64,000 nucleotides of DNA from Neoscytalidium dimidiatum (Eukaryota > Ascomycota > Dothideomycetes > Botryosphaeriales > Botryosphaeriaceae), in assembly GCA_037367355.1 (NCBI GenBank), contig CM074699.1, forward strand, positions 1,984,001 through 2,048,000, written 5' to 3'. Below, in pieces: positions 10,234 to 25,562 of the stretch (its first letter is position 1; each line of letters begins with the position of its first letter). The notes under the pieces are model-generated. The model was not told where the DNA came from. It did no database searches and saw nothing but the letters and a program-made list of their open reading frames with translations. The position numbers and the translations under genes are program-made.

Positions 10234-11714
10234 TTAATCCTCCGGCTCAACAGCGGCAGCAGCCTCAGTTTTCCTGCCGCCGCCCCTCCTTCCGCCAGAC
10301 TGGCCACCCTGACCGCTGCCGCTTGCCGCCTGCTGCGCCTTATTCTCCGCATCCCGCAGTTCCTGCTCCTTCTGCAGGATGAAGTTCTCCTTCTCCTGGC
10401 GGATGACGCCTAGGACGCCTGCGAGGCTGTTGCGCCACATGTCCAGGCGAGACGCGACCTCGCGCCACTGGTTTTCGCCGAAGACACGGTACGTGGCGCG
10501 ATGGATGAGGAAGGTCTGGTTGAGCTGCGAGAGCTTGCCCTCGACCAGGCCGGCGCGAATCACGTCGATGACCCACATCTCGACCTCCTCGGCCGGGATC
10601 TGCAGCGCCTTCGAGATGTGCGCGTAGGGCAGCGAGCGGGTCTGGCCGGTGGCCTGGGCCGAAAGGGACGCCAGCGTGAGCAGGCGCATCTTGCGGTTGA
10701 GCTGAGCCTCATCCAGGCCCTCCTCCGTCTCGATGAAGTCCGGATGCTCCTCCTTGAAGTCATTGAACTCGTCGAGCAGCTCCGACGTGAAGATCTCCAG
10801 CAGCTCGAAGTGGGTCGCGTCGGACTTGCGCAGGGCCTGGACGCTGTCGAGGGCGGTCAAGTCCTGGAAGTCGAAGTGTGCAGGGTGCATCAGCGCGGTT
10901 TTGAGAGCACGAAGACTCAGCTCACGCGCCTCGGGGCTGGCAGCCTCCTCGGCGGGGATGGTACGAAGGGCTTTGATCAGGTACTGGTACGCAACCTCGT
11001 CATCGCCGTTCTCCTGTGCAGCATCGGTAATGGCTAGATACAGCTTGCGCTGCTCCTCCTCATCCGACTCCCACTGTGCTAGCCACGAGTCAATGTGCTG
11101 GAGCTGCGGCTTCAGGTTCTCAAACGTCGAAGAAGTCTTGACGACGCGCAGAATAGCCAGGAAAACATGGTAACGGCTGTCGTTGTCCGGCTGAAGGATG
11201 TTGAAAATGGTGGTCAACACCGACAAGGCTAGAGCTGTGCTATTTGCGGGGGAGGAAGTGATCGGGTTCGACACATTCTTGCACATGGGCGGCAGGAAGA
11301 TGTTGACGCTGGGCGATTGCCGGACGAGGTGGATAAGCAGGTTGTATGCCGCGACGAACTCTGCGATAGCATGCTGAGTTAGCTCTCAGTTCCGCCATTA
11401 TTTTTTTTATCCCAGGCTCACCCTTCTCTGGCGCGGAGTTCAAGACCGCGCTGGCAGTAACGAGCTTCTTAAGCACATCGTCCTTCTTATTCTCCTCCAG
11501 CAGCTGCGCGCATTCTGAGTGCAGGTCCGAGGCCTCCTCGCCGTGCGACTTCTTCAAGGCATCCTACGACAGCAAGGCCTCCGTGTCAGCGACGTCCGTC
11601 CACGCGGTGTGGACCCGCAAATCGATTTCGAAGGCTTACAAGGTATTGTGCGAGCTCTTCGACGAGCTCCTCGAAGGAACCCTCGATGAGTAGGGTGTTG
11701 GTCGGCGCCGGCAT
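10234..11714 (-). CDS. Eukaryotic translation initiation factor 3 subunit M (PCI domain)
   Basis: eIF3m, a PCI-domain subunit of the eIF3 complex that loads mRNA onto the 40S ribosome. Exons are 11714-11640, 11563-11422 and 11360-10234 (447 residues). The protein opens MPAPTNTLLIEGSFEELVEE and continues across intron 1 into DALKKSHGEEASDL and across intron 2 into EFVAAYNLLIHLVRQSPS. The PCI winged helix lies at roughly 300-370, including LPYAHISKALQIPAEEVEMW and VIDVIRAGLVEGKLSQLNQT. The tail has a Gln/Glu/Lys helix (QKEQELRDAENKAQQ) and a Gly/Arg-rich end. All introns are GT-AG with frame preserved. It is cytosolic by family. Confidence 0.94.
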
Positions 11715-12588
11715 GATGAGGGTGGCAAGGGCGACGGTGTCCGGCGTCGAGGGGAACGGGGTCGAGACGGAGCGCTGGTCGGTGGTGTGTAATGGGACAG
11801 TGGGCGGTCGCGTCGAGTGTCGTTGTTCGGCACGGTGGGCTTTTCAGAAAATCGCTTATCGATAGCGAGTGTGCCTGAGGCCGACGTTATCCTGCAAGTA
11901 CGGAACTTCAACCTGAGCACACAGAAGCACGCCTTTCCAGAAAGGATCTCTCGGCCAGCTAACCTGACCGTCATCAAATACTATTGCATCGCCCCCGGCC
12001 GCGGTATCTTTCTTTTGTACACATCGCCAACTCAGAATCAAAACACGCTCGTATTCCCCCACAGCTGCTGCTCACACCCACCACAAAACCTGAACAGAGG
12101 TTGCAAAAGAATTCATCCGTTTTTCCTACCCCACACGTCTTACCGTACACTTCTTCTTTGCCGTTACCTTTGCCATGCTGAGAAGAAAAATAGAAGAATC
12201 GAAAGTAAAAGAGCAAAGAAAAGAAAGGAAAAACACAAGCTTCTCTTCCAGGTTGATAGCCGCTACAAAGCCAGTTTCCGCATTATCCATGACCAGGAGC
12301 CCCCCTTTGGCCCAACTATGCGCCCGCCCAATGCAATGTCCACCCAATTTTCGGATTTTGACGAACAAGAATAGAATATGCTTTGATGCGATTGAAAGAA
12401 AAAGCTATCGAGAGCCGGTTGGATGGGCCTAGCACGCCCAGTTCGAGATTCGCCGATATGTCCAGCTTAGGCTTGTTGAGACATTCCTAAGCTGCCTAAG
12501 ATTGCCAACGAACAACCCCACTATGAAGCCACGGACGAAGGCACTGCACTGTAGATGATCCGCCAGAAACATAATAAACCAAGCACGA
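11715..12588. other. Intergenic: eIF3m upstream and SET1 downstream
   Basis: This 870-bp gap lies between two minus-strand genes. The part next to eIF3m is its presumed promoter; the rest is AT-richer sequence with A-rich tracts near 12180-12240. No conserved frame or RNA gene is apparent. Confidence 0.4.
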
Positions 12589-15500
12589 CTAGTTAAGAAA
12601 GCCCTTGCAGTTGACCGAACCACACAGGCACGGAATACGGTCGTCGCTGCCAATCTCGCGCTCGAACTTGTAGTCGTACGTGAGTTCTTCGTCTGCGGCC
12701 TTCTGTTAGATAGTGCTTTCGTCTTTCACAATGTCTTCTCGGGTCACTTACTTGTCTTGATGTCCCTGAGCGCATAGATAACGATACGTTTCGTACCGTC
12801 AACTCTGATGATCTTCGCCGTGCAGTTTGGCGAGCAACTATGATTGATGAACCTCGCAATACCACCCTTCTTTGTGGCATCCACGACACTATCTTCATCA
12901 ATGCGGAACAGGTAGCTGCTGCCAACCCCCTGCTTATCGTACTTGATTTCACGGATGTCCGCCACCTTTTGCCGCACCTTCTCACCAACATACTCAATGA
13001 TCATATCGTTGGCCGAAATGTCTTCTTGCGCGTACAGACCCCAATTGTGTATTGCCGACCGGTCAAACTTGACAAGCTTCTTGCGCTTCTTCAATTGGTT
13101 GAAACGTATGGCGATGTTATCACCACCGTCAGAGGCAAGCGCCTGCTTTTGCGTGCTGATCTCATTGACGAGGCGACGATTGTTCGCGCGGTTAGAACGA
13201 GAAGTCGTTGTCGAGGCCTTGGGCGTTGGAATAGCAGCCTTGGCGACCTGTGCTGCGGCGTTCGGGTTGGCATTTGCGAGTGCCTCACGTTCCTCGCGGG
13301 CCTTCTGTACTCTGATACGATGTGGAAGGTATTTGGACTTCTCCGATTCCAGGATCTTCTTGACACCTTCAGTCCTTGCACAGCCTGTCGGATTAGGCTT
13401 GTAATAGTCCTCAATCTTGACTTCCTTGTACGCGACGCCCTCAAGACCCGTGTTGAGCTTCTTGACATGCTTCTCCTTGTATGCAAACATGTTCGCATCA
13501 CCCAGAGCTGCTGGCCGTACATTTTCGAGTGCTGCGTTGAGGTATCGTAGGTCTTCGGCATCTTTGACAGTGTACTGCCAACCGTCGATGTCCATGACAT
13601 AATCCAGTTTCTCTTCGACCGTAGGACGAGGTTCGTCGACGGAGAATCCCCAAATTGGATCATCCGAAATGAGATCGTCTGGAACGATGTCCGCCACCTT
13701 TGGAACTTCTTCGGCAGGTACAGGTTCGATAAGCGGTGTCTCCTCGAGCTCCGTCTTGAGAGGCGACGGCTCCGGTTTCTCGTCCACGACAGCCTGCTTC
13801 TTCGTGGCTGCCTTCTTTCTCGGCTTAGTTGGCTTCTTCTTCTCTGTTTTGACCGGAAGCTCTGGTTCAGGTGTCTCCACAGGGGTTTCTTCCACAGTCT
13901 CGACAGGTGTGGCTGCTTCGGTTGGCGGCTGCACGCTGCCAGCGCGAGAGTCTTCTTCCTCATCTTCACCACCAAACACAAGCGCTGCGTCTCGCTGAAT
14001 CTTGCGAAATTTGAGCTCACTCTTGGCCCGTTTGTAGAGGTCCGACGTATTTGGAAACGCGTGGACGACCTGATCAAGTTCACCATCCGCCATGTCCGTG
14101 GGATCTTTGTTAATGAGATGGGGGAACAACCGGCGGGCCTGAGCGTCCTGGGTATCCGCGTCACCCCATGATGTATCGAGCTTCCTGCGCTTGGAGGGAC
14201 GGATTTGGATGATTTCCTCCTCTTCCTCCGGCGCTGCTGACGACATGCGGCTAATAGATCTGCTGTCCTGCTCCTCGGTGTCCCGAGTGAAAGTGCTCTG
14301 CTCATCGTCTGAGTCCTCATCCTCGAAACTTTGCATCTGTCGATGAAGATTTCTAAATGCATTATGAGGCTTCTTCGGTGGGGGCTTTCTGCGTCTCTCG
14401 TCCGCAAACGCGTTGACTTCATGATGATGACCGCCTTTGCCTCTTCTCTGGTTGTGGGAGAGATTGGCAGCCAACGATTTCCGGAGGTTTTTGTTACCCT
14501 TGCCAAACTTGGACTTATGAGTTACTAGAGGTTCTGCTGCACTGAAAAGGACAGTTGGGGTTTTCGCGTCTGCCAGTGTGGGATCCCGCACGCCCAGTTC
14601 TTTCCTCTTCGCCGCATGCCGAGCAGGGTCCAAATAGTCGTAGATAGCCGGCGCTGCGATCCTCGTTTTTATGTCGCTCATGATCTGCTCCAGCAGTTCT
14701 GTGTGCAGTCTCTCCATGGCAGCCTTGACTGGATCCAGGTTCTCCGCACGCTCCTTCTTCTCCTCCTCAAGATCCTGTTCTTCTTCGCGCCGTATCTCTT
14801 CCTCAATCTCCTTTTTCTTCTTTTCAGCAAGGACGCGCTCCGGACTAGGACTCCTGACGTAGTTGGGGTTTCCATATTTCTCGCACTCCATATTCATGAC
14901 ATAAGTGAAAAGCGCCTGCATATTGCACTCTTGGTAGCAACGCTCGCACTCATCCTCGCCACGTTTGGAATCCTCGAAAATGATGTAGTATCCCGTTCTG
15001 TCCAGCCGTACTTCCTGCCATTGGTAGAGCTTCAGACGTTTCTTGAGATGTGGAATTGTAGTGCCGAGAACGGGCACGTAGCAATGCGCGATGAAGATGT
15101 ACGGCTTGCGTTTGATTTTATCGATGATGGGTTCGTTTTCGACAAGCGCATGTTCGGGTCGAATTGGACGAGCTGCGGCCGGAGGTCTGAGTCCATGTGC
15201 ACCTTTACCTGAGGGACCTTTTGGTGCGTCTGGGGGTGGCTCTGATAGAGGTATTACTGGGGTCGCATCCGCCGACTTTCTCGCAGTCGCAGCCTCTTCC
15301 TTTTGCTGCCGCACTCTGTTCTTCTTGACAGCGTCCTCAACGCAGCGCGCGGCCCTGCGACCTTCACGGTCGAGTTCAACTTTGACCTGACGAAGCTGAA
15401 TGCGATGCCCATTGCCTTCCTTCTCTGCCAATTTCGCAGAAGCTGCAGCAGTCATTGGGTATTTCTCCCCTCTTGTAGGCTTGCTGTCGCCGTAACGAAT

Positions 15501-16594
15501 AGAGCAGATGCCAAGAAAACTCCCCGTCGCCGGATCGATCTTGTTGTCGAACTCCACGATGTGGCCAAAGCTTGAAAAGAAGGTCTTGATCTGCATCTCC
15601 GGAGTGAAAGGATCCAAACCAGTTACGAGAATTCTGGTTGCGGGCTGAGGACCAATGGTGTTCTTGTCGGGCGTGTACGGCTTGACAGTATAGGGTGCAA
15701 GCCGTAGTCTGGCTTTGTTCACCCCTCTTGCCGCATTATGGGCTCCGGTCGTGTACCCGGCTATCGCCAGACGAGGATCTGGTGGCGCCGTGATGTCCTA
15801 CGCAATCTGCATTAGCCAGGTACACGACCAGAGAAAACTCCAACATTATGGTATGGTAGTGTGCGGGAAAAAGACACCAAACGTACATCACGGATTATGT
15901 TTCTGTATGTCGCCTTGCGCTTGTGTCTCTCGTTGGAGGGGATCTTGGGATCTAGCGCCGGGTCGTAGACGACGGTAAAGCCCTTGTCTTCGCCGGGTCC
16001 CGGGCGGGCTTGTCTGCGAGTCTGGGGCGGAGTCGTAGCGGGCGTAATCGCTTCGGCAGGTGCAGAATTCTGCGAGTCACCGGGCGGCGGCGCGCTATAT
16101 ATGGCGGTGCTTGTCAAAGACATGTGGTCATTCGAGATCTTCGATGGTCTGGGGCTAGTCGCCTTGTCCGGCGGCGATGATTCGGTATTGGTGAGGGGGG
16201 TAAGGGCGTGGATGGAAGAGTTGGTGCCGGGATAGGACATGGTCTGCCGGCCGCTGCTGGAGCTGCTGAAAACCGAGGAAGCTGTGCTGGAAAGTGAACC
16301 CGCCGAGCCGACGCCAGTCAAGAGGTCGCCAGAGTCAGCTCGGAGTGCTCCGTCATCCTCTTCGGGCGGGTGGTGGTGGTCGAGCGCTTCAGCGCTCGCG
16401 TCGTCGTCCCTGCGTGTGCCAGCGGTTGCAGCAGTATCGACGCCTTTGTCGGGTCGCGGAGGCGACTCGGCGCGCGACGGCGCACGCGTGAGGTGGTGGT
16501 GATCAGAGGGCTTCTGCGTGTCCTGGCGATGTTTCTTCAGAACCGAAGGCGCATTGGGAAAGAAGTCGGCAAAGCCCGCTGACGCGCGCGACAT
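12589..16594 (-). CDS. SET1: Histone H3 lysine-4 methyltransferase Set1 (COMPASS catalytic subunit)
   Basis: Exons 16594-15887, 15797-12752 and 12692-12589 encode 1285 residues. The N-terminus [18 protein letters not shown] is characteristic of fungal Set1, followed by a disordered Ser/Pro-rich region. An RRM-like domain starts near residue 288 ([13 protein letters not shown]). The long middle contains acidic and basic low-complexity blocks with Lys/Arg clusters ([20 protein letters not shown]). The N-SET region includes [11 protein letters not shown] and [10 protein letters not shown]. The SET domain (about 1140-1265) has [22 protein letters not shown] and, after intron 2, [11 protein letters not shown]. 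The post-SET end [15 protein letters not shown] supplies zinc-binding Cys. Intron 2 has CTAAC upstream of an unobtrusive CAG acceptor at 12693; only this acceptor restores TNEELTYDY. Confidence 0.95.
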
Positions 16595-17928
16595 TCTATC
16601 TTTGACCCGTCCGCAGCGTGATCATCGCGGAATCCGACAGGCAGGTGTTAGTGTGGGCGCGGGTGGCAGGAGGAGGGTGCCCTCGTGCAGCTTGGTATGG
16701 GCCGGGCGCGAAGTCTTCAGACGCGGCGGGTGAGCGCGAAATGCACACGAGCGGGCGGCCGGCTCCTGCAGGCGCAGCGGGCGCAAACGAGAGGACGGAA
16801 AACGAAAGCGATGAATCGCGCGTCGCCAGGCCTCGGACAGACGCAGCACAGGGCAGGACGGCGGTGGAGCAGGGAGGAGGTGGTCGAGGTGGCAGGTTCA
16901 CTCCCATTCCAAGGGTGTGAGGTACTCTTGGTTCTGCGCTGACTTACTTAGCGCGGAGCCCTCATCTGCGATCAGCCACAGCCACAGCACCAGCTCCAGC
17001 TCCTCGCAAGCCCGCGGCCTCGGGCACGCTTCGCTCGCCCGACTCTGGGAAACGCTCGCTCTCCATCTCACTAACCAGCCGTCGCACCGCCCGTTCTCGC
17101 CCGCCCTCGCGCTGCGGGCCACCGCTTCTCCCGCCTGCCCTCGCCGGCCGTCTGCTCTGCACCCCTGTTTTGCCGCACGTCATAAGCGCTTTTCGTCCGC
17201 ACACCTACCGCGCCTGCATATCTCCACTCGACGCATGTATCGCGACCTGCGCGCTCGTCATGCTGCTCTACTGGACACTCCGAAGACACTGGGCACCTTG
17301 ATGCTGCGAGAACGCGTCCTTAATGGTGTCCATGTTCACGTGAGCCGGCCTTTTTGGCCTTCCGCAGCCCTAGCACTGAGCCTCCCGTCGAGGAGCGACT
17401 ATAGCAGCTGACGCTGGACAATCCCCGATCGTCCAGCAATCGCTGCTTCTCTCTGTTCTCATTGGCATGACAACCCACATGAATGCACAATAAATAGGGG
17501 GGGTTTGCTTTTGGTGGGAACACAAGGCGCTCGGAATTGTGGAAACAACATTCGGTCTGGGCAGGGAGGACAAGAGCCCCTCCGCACAATGCTGAGCGTG
17601 ATTCGTGTTCCCCCCAACCAGTACGTGCACAGTACCAATCCGGAAGGAAACACAGGTGGAGCCTGGAGCAATGGCTCGAATGCACACTTATAATGACAGC
17701 CGTGGGTCACGTCTAGGCAGAGCTTCATTGCTCTGTGGAAGGACTAGCTGTTGCGATGCTTCGTGAACCGTCCGGGTCCGTCTTTGAGCGCTGCATTACC
17801 CTGAGTGGTAGTTATACCGGCCTATGATTTCGAGACAGCCCTATAGGGTACGTTCCCCTGCGATCGTACAATGTGATACCTAGTTTTCCGCTTCCATGCA
17901 AAGCTCTAGTCATAAATCATGCAGTGAT
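16595..17928. other. Intergenic: SET1 upstream region
   Basis: This 1.3-kb gap holds the SET1 promoter side and the lumazine synthase 3' side. It is GC-rich up to about 17400 and more balanced afterwards. Overlapping frames of 70-160 codons on both strands have Arg/Ser/Ala-rich composition and no conserved motif, so I treat them as non-coding. Confidence 0.4.
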
Positions 17929-18760
<832 letters not shown>

Positions 18761-19551
18761 GATGGATAATTCAGTCAGGCGATGGAATTGAGACGGTTTT
18801 CGAGAAAAGGCTGATGGGGTTGGGTATGTTGCAAGGAAGGGTTAGGTTGTTGCGTGCTTGTTGGAGCTCGTTGCGATGGGCAATGAGGGGAAAGGGTCTG
18901 GTGCCTTGCAGCAGCTGTGCTCTGCCCCACCATTCGCACAGCTGGAGAAGGCTGGGCGGATCGTCAGATCCAATCCCGCACGAGCCACCAGAAATGACGC
19001 TGCTTTGTTTCTGGGCATGGCACGGCAAAAAAAAAATGCAGGAACCCACCCAAGTCAACCAACTAATCAAACTTGAAACTTGAGGTAGCGTCTACGGACG
19101 GAGCTATTCCATTACTGCTATGTTCATGCAGCATACTATCAGGGGCTCGACAGTTGAAAAGGGGAGAGAGGAGAAGGAAGGGGGGTGGGTGCCTAGCATT
19201 TGACTTGCTTCAGGACCAAACATTCGAGCACGTGTGACTCGTTGCACAAGCCCGGGGCAGTCCACAGTCAACAAGCGAAACTGAATCATCGATCGTATTA
19301 CTACAGTAAACTGCTTTCGCAAAGCAAATCTACCGAGCAGCCAGCTTTCACTAAATCTCTTTTTCGTGTTTTCTTCCACTATTGAGCCACTCGGCATTGC
19401 CTTTCATAGAAAATTGCATCAATCAAGCCGTTGAATCAGCATCCGGCATTCCGTGATATCCATCCGCCCATATCCAGCTGAGCATTCCTTGCTACACAAA
19501 CCATTCTACCGTACGCCTTTGCCTCTATCGGGCTTTTATATCACCACCAAT
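18761..19551. other. Intergenic: RIB4 promoter side and GFA1 3' side
   Basis: Both flanking genes are on the minus strand. No conserved frame, RNA gene or repeat is visible. I looked for a flavin-type riboswitch next to RIB4 and recognised no such fold. Confidence 0.4.
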
Positions 19552-21875
<2,324 letters not shown>

Positions 21876-23647
21876 GGTGCTGGATAGAAAGGAAGAAGAC
21901 TAGAAACGAGGGCGGCGAAGGTCAATGGGTGGTAATGATCGTGAGGCTGGCGTGCGGTCGTGTCGGGGCAGCACGGGACGTGGAGGAAGAGAGAGAGGGA
22001 GGAGTTGAGGCGGAGAGGGAGGGGTCAATATGGCGTGGATGGATGCGGTGAGCTGTGGATTAAGTACAGCTCGGGAGCGCCAAGCTGACGCAGCAACAAA
22101 CCAGCGACGGCCCCCTAACGCCAGGCGGGCCTGTTTCAGGGATTGCTCTCAAGCTGGCAAGCTGGCTACAGCGGGCACGCCCGTCTGTGCATCTTGCCGG
22201 GCGCGCCATTCGCGCTCCTTTTCCCCTCCCATTTCGTCACCCGTCACCACCACCTGTCCGGCCGCCGCCCCTGGCGAGTGCTCCCTCCGCCGCGCGCGCG
22301 ATCTTTGCAGGGATCGTGTGGAGCGCCGCCGCGCTGCGCCTCCAAGCCCGCCTACAAAAATAGAGCGTCATGCCTAGTCGCCATCGCAGCCTCATCGCTG
22401 CATCCTGCAGGGTCGCCGGCGCCCTCGTATCCTCACCGTTGCCGTTGCCGTTGCTGCGCGGCCTCGCGCGCGCCATGGTGCTGGAGCCGGGAGCTGGGAG
22501 CTGCTGCCACGCTGCTTTTCGTCGTGTCGCGTCGTGGCCGGCGTTGTCGATAGCACGGATCGCCCTCGCTCGCTCGCTGCTGTCGCGCGGGCACACGCCC
22601 CCCTCCCCCCCGGCGATCATCTCCAACGGGACTTTTTTTTTTTTTTCAATAGATTCCCAATATAGCAGCCCTTTGTTGCGGCTCAGTGCGCTACTCAACG
22701 GCCACGGCCAGCCCATCCGCCGCCCCACTGACCACCGCCCACCGCCCATGGGCCACCGGCTTCCAGGAGGACGGGAAGTCGGCGGCAAGGCGCGAGTGGA
22801 AGAGGCTGGGCTGGGGGCTGCCGTCCTGCCGCGCCACAGCACCCAGAAATCCTCTCTCTGCGTGTGATCTCTGGTCGCTAAGCCCTATCGCGCTTTCGTG
22901 CAGCGCTGCGAGCCGCGACATGTGGAGCTGCTCTCCACTGCCGGCTGGAGTGCGCCTTTTCGGCCGCCTTCCGAGATCTGTCGATGGGTTCACCCCAGCT
23001 CCGCGTCAACGGTGAGCCCTCAGGGCTGAGCCGTGTTTTGAGGCCTCACACCTGATGTTTCTGCCAGCCCTCTCCTGTGTCGATGCTGCTTAAGCTCCCG
23101 TCACACCGCATTGTGGAGGGTGCGTCCGATAAGCTGATGGTCCTCGCTTGCTTTCCAGCCCCGGCTCGCTAGTCCTCTCATTCACCGGTCCATACGGCTT
23201 CCGTCGACCCTCTACTCAGCAACTCGTGCCAAACAGACGTCGCGGAGGCTATTGCCATGCCAAGCTTTGTCGGAATGCCATGCATAACGGCAAACGACAT
23301 GTGAAGGATGATAAGCGCGCGCCCGACTCGCTACGTCCTGCGCCACAACAACCTGCCGTGCTTACATGTCGATACTATGGCCATTGAGCCAGGTAGAATC
23401 GCCCCGCCAGCCACTTGTCCCGCCACTGCAAGACGGGAAAGCGTCGTTGATGCAAACATCACTCGGATATGCCCGAGCATCCCAGCCACAAACGCCCCAC
23501 TGGTCAATCCCACGCCCTACTCACTTGGCGCTAAGGTGATCATGCTCTCGTTTCTTTCACCTCTATCTCAACCCAGTTCTAACCTGTCTACACAACGAAT
23601 ACGAGGAAGGTCGGCTCGCAAGCGAGACAAGGGTTCCCTCTATCGCG
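21876..23647. other. Intergenic: GFA1 upstream region
   Basis: This 1.8-kb GC-rich gap contains a T homopolymer at about 22627-22640 and frames on both strands with shadow-like Arg/Pro/Ala-rich composition. The GFA1 promoter must lie in its left part. No conserved coding region or RNA gene is recognised. Confidence 0.4.
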
Positions 23648-25216
23648 TCAGCTCTTCGGGAACTCCGCCGTGGCCTCGCCCAGTTCCTTCCTCTCATTCG
23701 GAAAATCCCACTCTGTGATCTCAGCGATCCCCGTCTCGCTTCTGCCCATTCCCCCGCCATTCTTCTCCGTCTGCTCCCACTCCCTTAGGACATAGTTTTC
23801 ACCCACTTTCCCTTCGAAATCGAACACCCTGTAATCCGCGTTCGCATACCTCCTCTGGGTCACAGCACACCTCAAAAACCCAGAGTGACTAACCACAACA
23901 ATGACCTTCTCTGGGCGGCCGTACAGCCACTCGAGGCAAGCCTGGCCGCGACGGACAACGGCATGGCGAGTGAAGGCGTAGGGGTTCGATGCCGGAGTCT
24001 CCTTCTCCGGGTAGATGGGATCGACGACGGAGAAGTCCAACGTGGGAAATTCAGATTGAAGTACGGAGACGGTAGTGCCAGTATCGCAAGGCTTGGAAGA
24101 ATTTTCTGTTCAACAAATAGAAGACGTAAGCTATTAGCCATATTTGAAGCAGAATTTTTGTTTCTTTCTCTACTCAAAAGTGGAAAACAAGAAAAAAAAA
24201 GAAAGAGGTGATCCTTTCCGAAGGAAATTTCAAGTAGTTGTAATATGAGGTAAAAAGAAAGAACAGAGCCTCGGGCGGAGTGGAGGAGCGGTCAAGAGCG
24301 GTTCTTGACTATTCAAGAACACTGCCAACGCTGAGAAATCTAGTAGGAAAGCTGAACTAGGATCCGAATGTTTGGCAGTGCCGAAGGGTGGCTATTCCAA
24401 GGAAGCATGAGCAGCTCCGGCCAGGAAAAGCCGTAAGAGAGTAAGGATCCGGTCCGGTTGTGCTATCCACAAGGCCACCTGCACCCAAGGTGAGGATCAA
24501 TGAAATGGGGATTCGCTCCACGCACTTCATCAAAAGCCGCCAAATGTCCGGTTTTAGTGCTTCACTCAATACGAGAACGATATGCAAAGAGTAAAACGCC
24601 ACCAAGAAAGAGCCGCATGATGGCCAGTCGAAACGCCGGTCGCATCGCGGCCACAAGAAAGCAAGGTAGGAAGATAAAACAGTAGATCCAAGTTTAGAGG
24701 AAATTCAAAGACAAGGGCAGTCGAGTGTTACCCAGAGAAGCAAGTTGTAGATAGGAGAAAAAGAAAAGGCGAAATTCGCCATACCTTGCCATCCTGCGTC
24801 CAACCGGACAGGCACACCTCTCTCGACCAACCAGTCCAGCCCGAGCAGCGCAGTTTGCAGTGTCCGACGCATTGGACTGACAAGAATCAACTCTGCCTTG
24901 TCAGCCAACGGTAGATGCTGTCGCAGGTGGTCGCGCAGCTGCACGCATTGCTGCAAGCCAAGCTGCGACAGGACGGGATCGGGGATCGAGTAGTCTGATT
25001 CTGGTTTAGTTCCACGGATTATGTGTGCATGTCCCCTCTTATTTACTTCTGCTCTCGGTGGATGTGTGGGTCTAATAATTATCCTTGGCAGTGTGATTGT
25101 AAATGTGGTGTATTTATAATTGGGTTGATGTTTGATGAGACTGCGGGGAGAGGGGTACCTCTATCAACATTGTGAAGCGCCTCGGCATGGCGGATGAGGA
25201 TGATGGTCGGGGGCAT
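23648..25216 (-). CDS. Histidine-phosphatase (phosphoglycerate-mutase-like) family protein
   Basis: Exons 25216-25159, 24994-24785 and 24105-23648 encode 241 residues. The N-terminal catalytic motif is IILIRHAEALHNVDRDYSIPDP (His10 is the predicted phospho-acceptor), followed by VSPMRRTLQTALLGLDWL and, near residue 165, VSHSGFLRC with the second catalytic His. This is the fungal branch-1 phosphatase layout; the substrate cannot be told from sequence. Intron 1 is 164 nt and intron 2 is 679 nt, far longer than the others here, yet the joined frame WQENSSKPCDTGTTVS is family-like, so the model is credible. An alternative is that intron 2 hides an unrecognised exon. Confidence 0.88.
24301..24320. 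repeat. 8-bp perfect inverted repeat (hairpin) inside the long intron
   Basis: GTTCTTGA, a 4-nt CTAT loop, and TCAAGAAC. It lies in the acceptor-side third of the 679-nt intron and could fold in the pre-mRNA. Confidence 0.6.
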
Positions 25217-25562
25217 GGTAGTCCGACGCTGAGATGATTCTGATCAACAGGGAAGAAGAAGACGTCAATTACAGATGAGAGGATGATGACAGTAGGGGCG
25301 TTGGGGTGCGGTTGTGTCGTAGTCGTGCAGCCCTCGTATACTCGCAACCGATGACTCTTGAGACACCGCTAAAGCCAGCCTCGCTCGCGTATGCCAACAC
25401 TTCCACATCTTTCAAGGGACACCTTCTCAGATACGTGCAGCCTCTATGTGTTGACGAATGATCATTTAAACGACGGGTAGGGCCCGAAAATCTCTATGCA
25501 TGCCATTTCATAACTCAAGCTCGCTAGCCCATGAATCCGTTCACCCAGATATTATACATATC
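25217..25562. other. Intergenic: phosphatase upstream, PRE10 downstream
   Basis: A 346-bp gap between two minus-strand genes, with nothing recognisable beyond presumed promoter and 3' UTR sequence. Confidence 0.4.
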
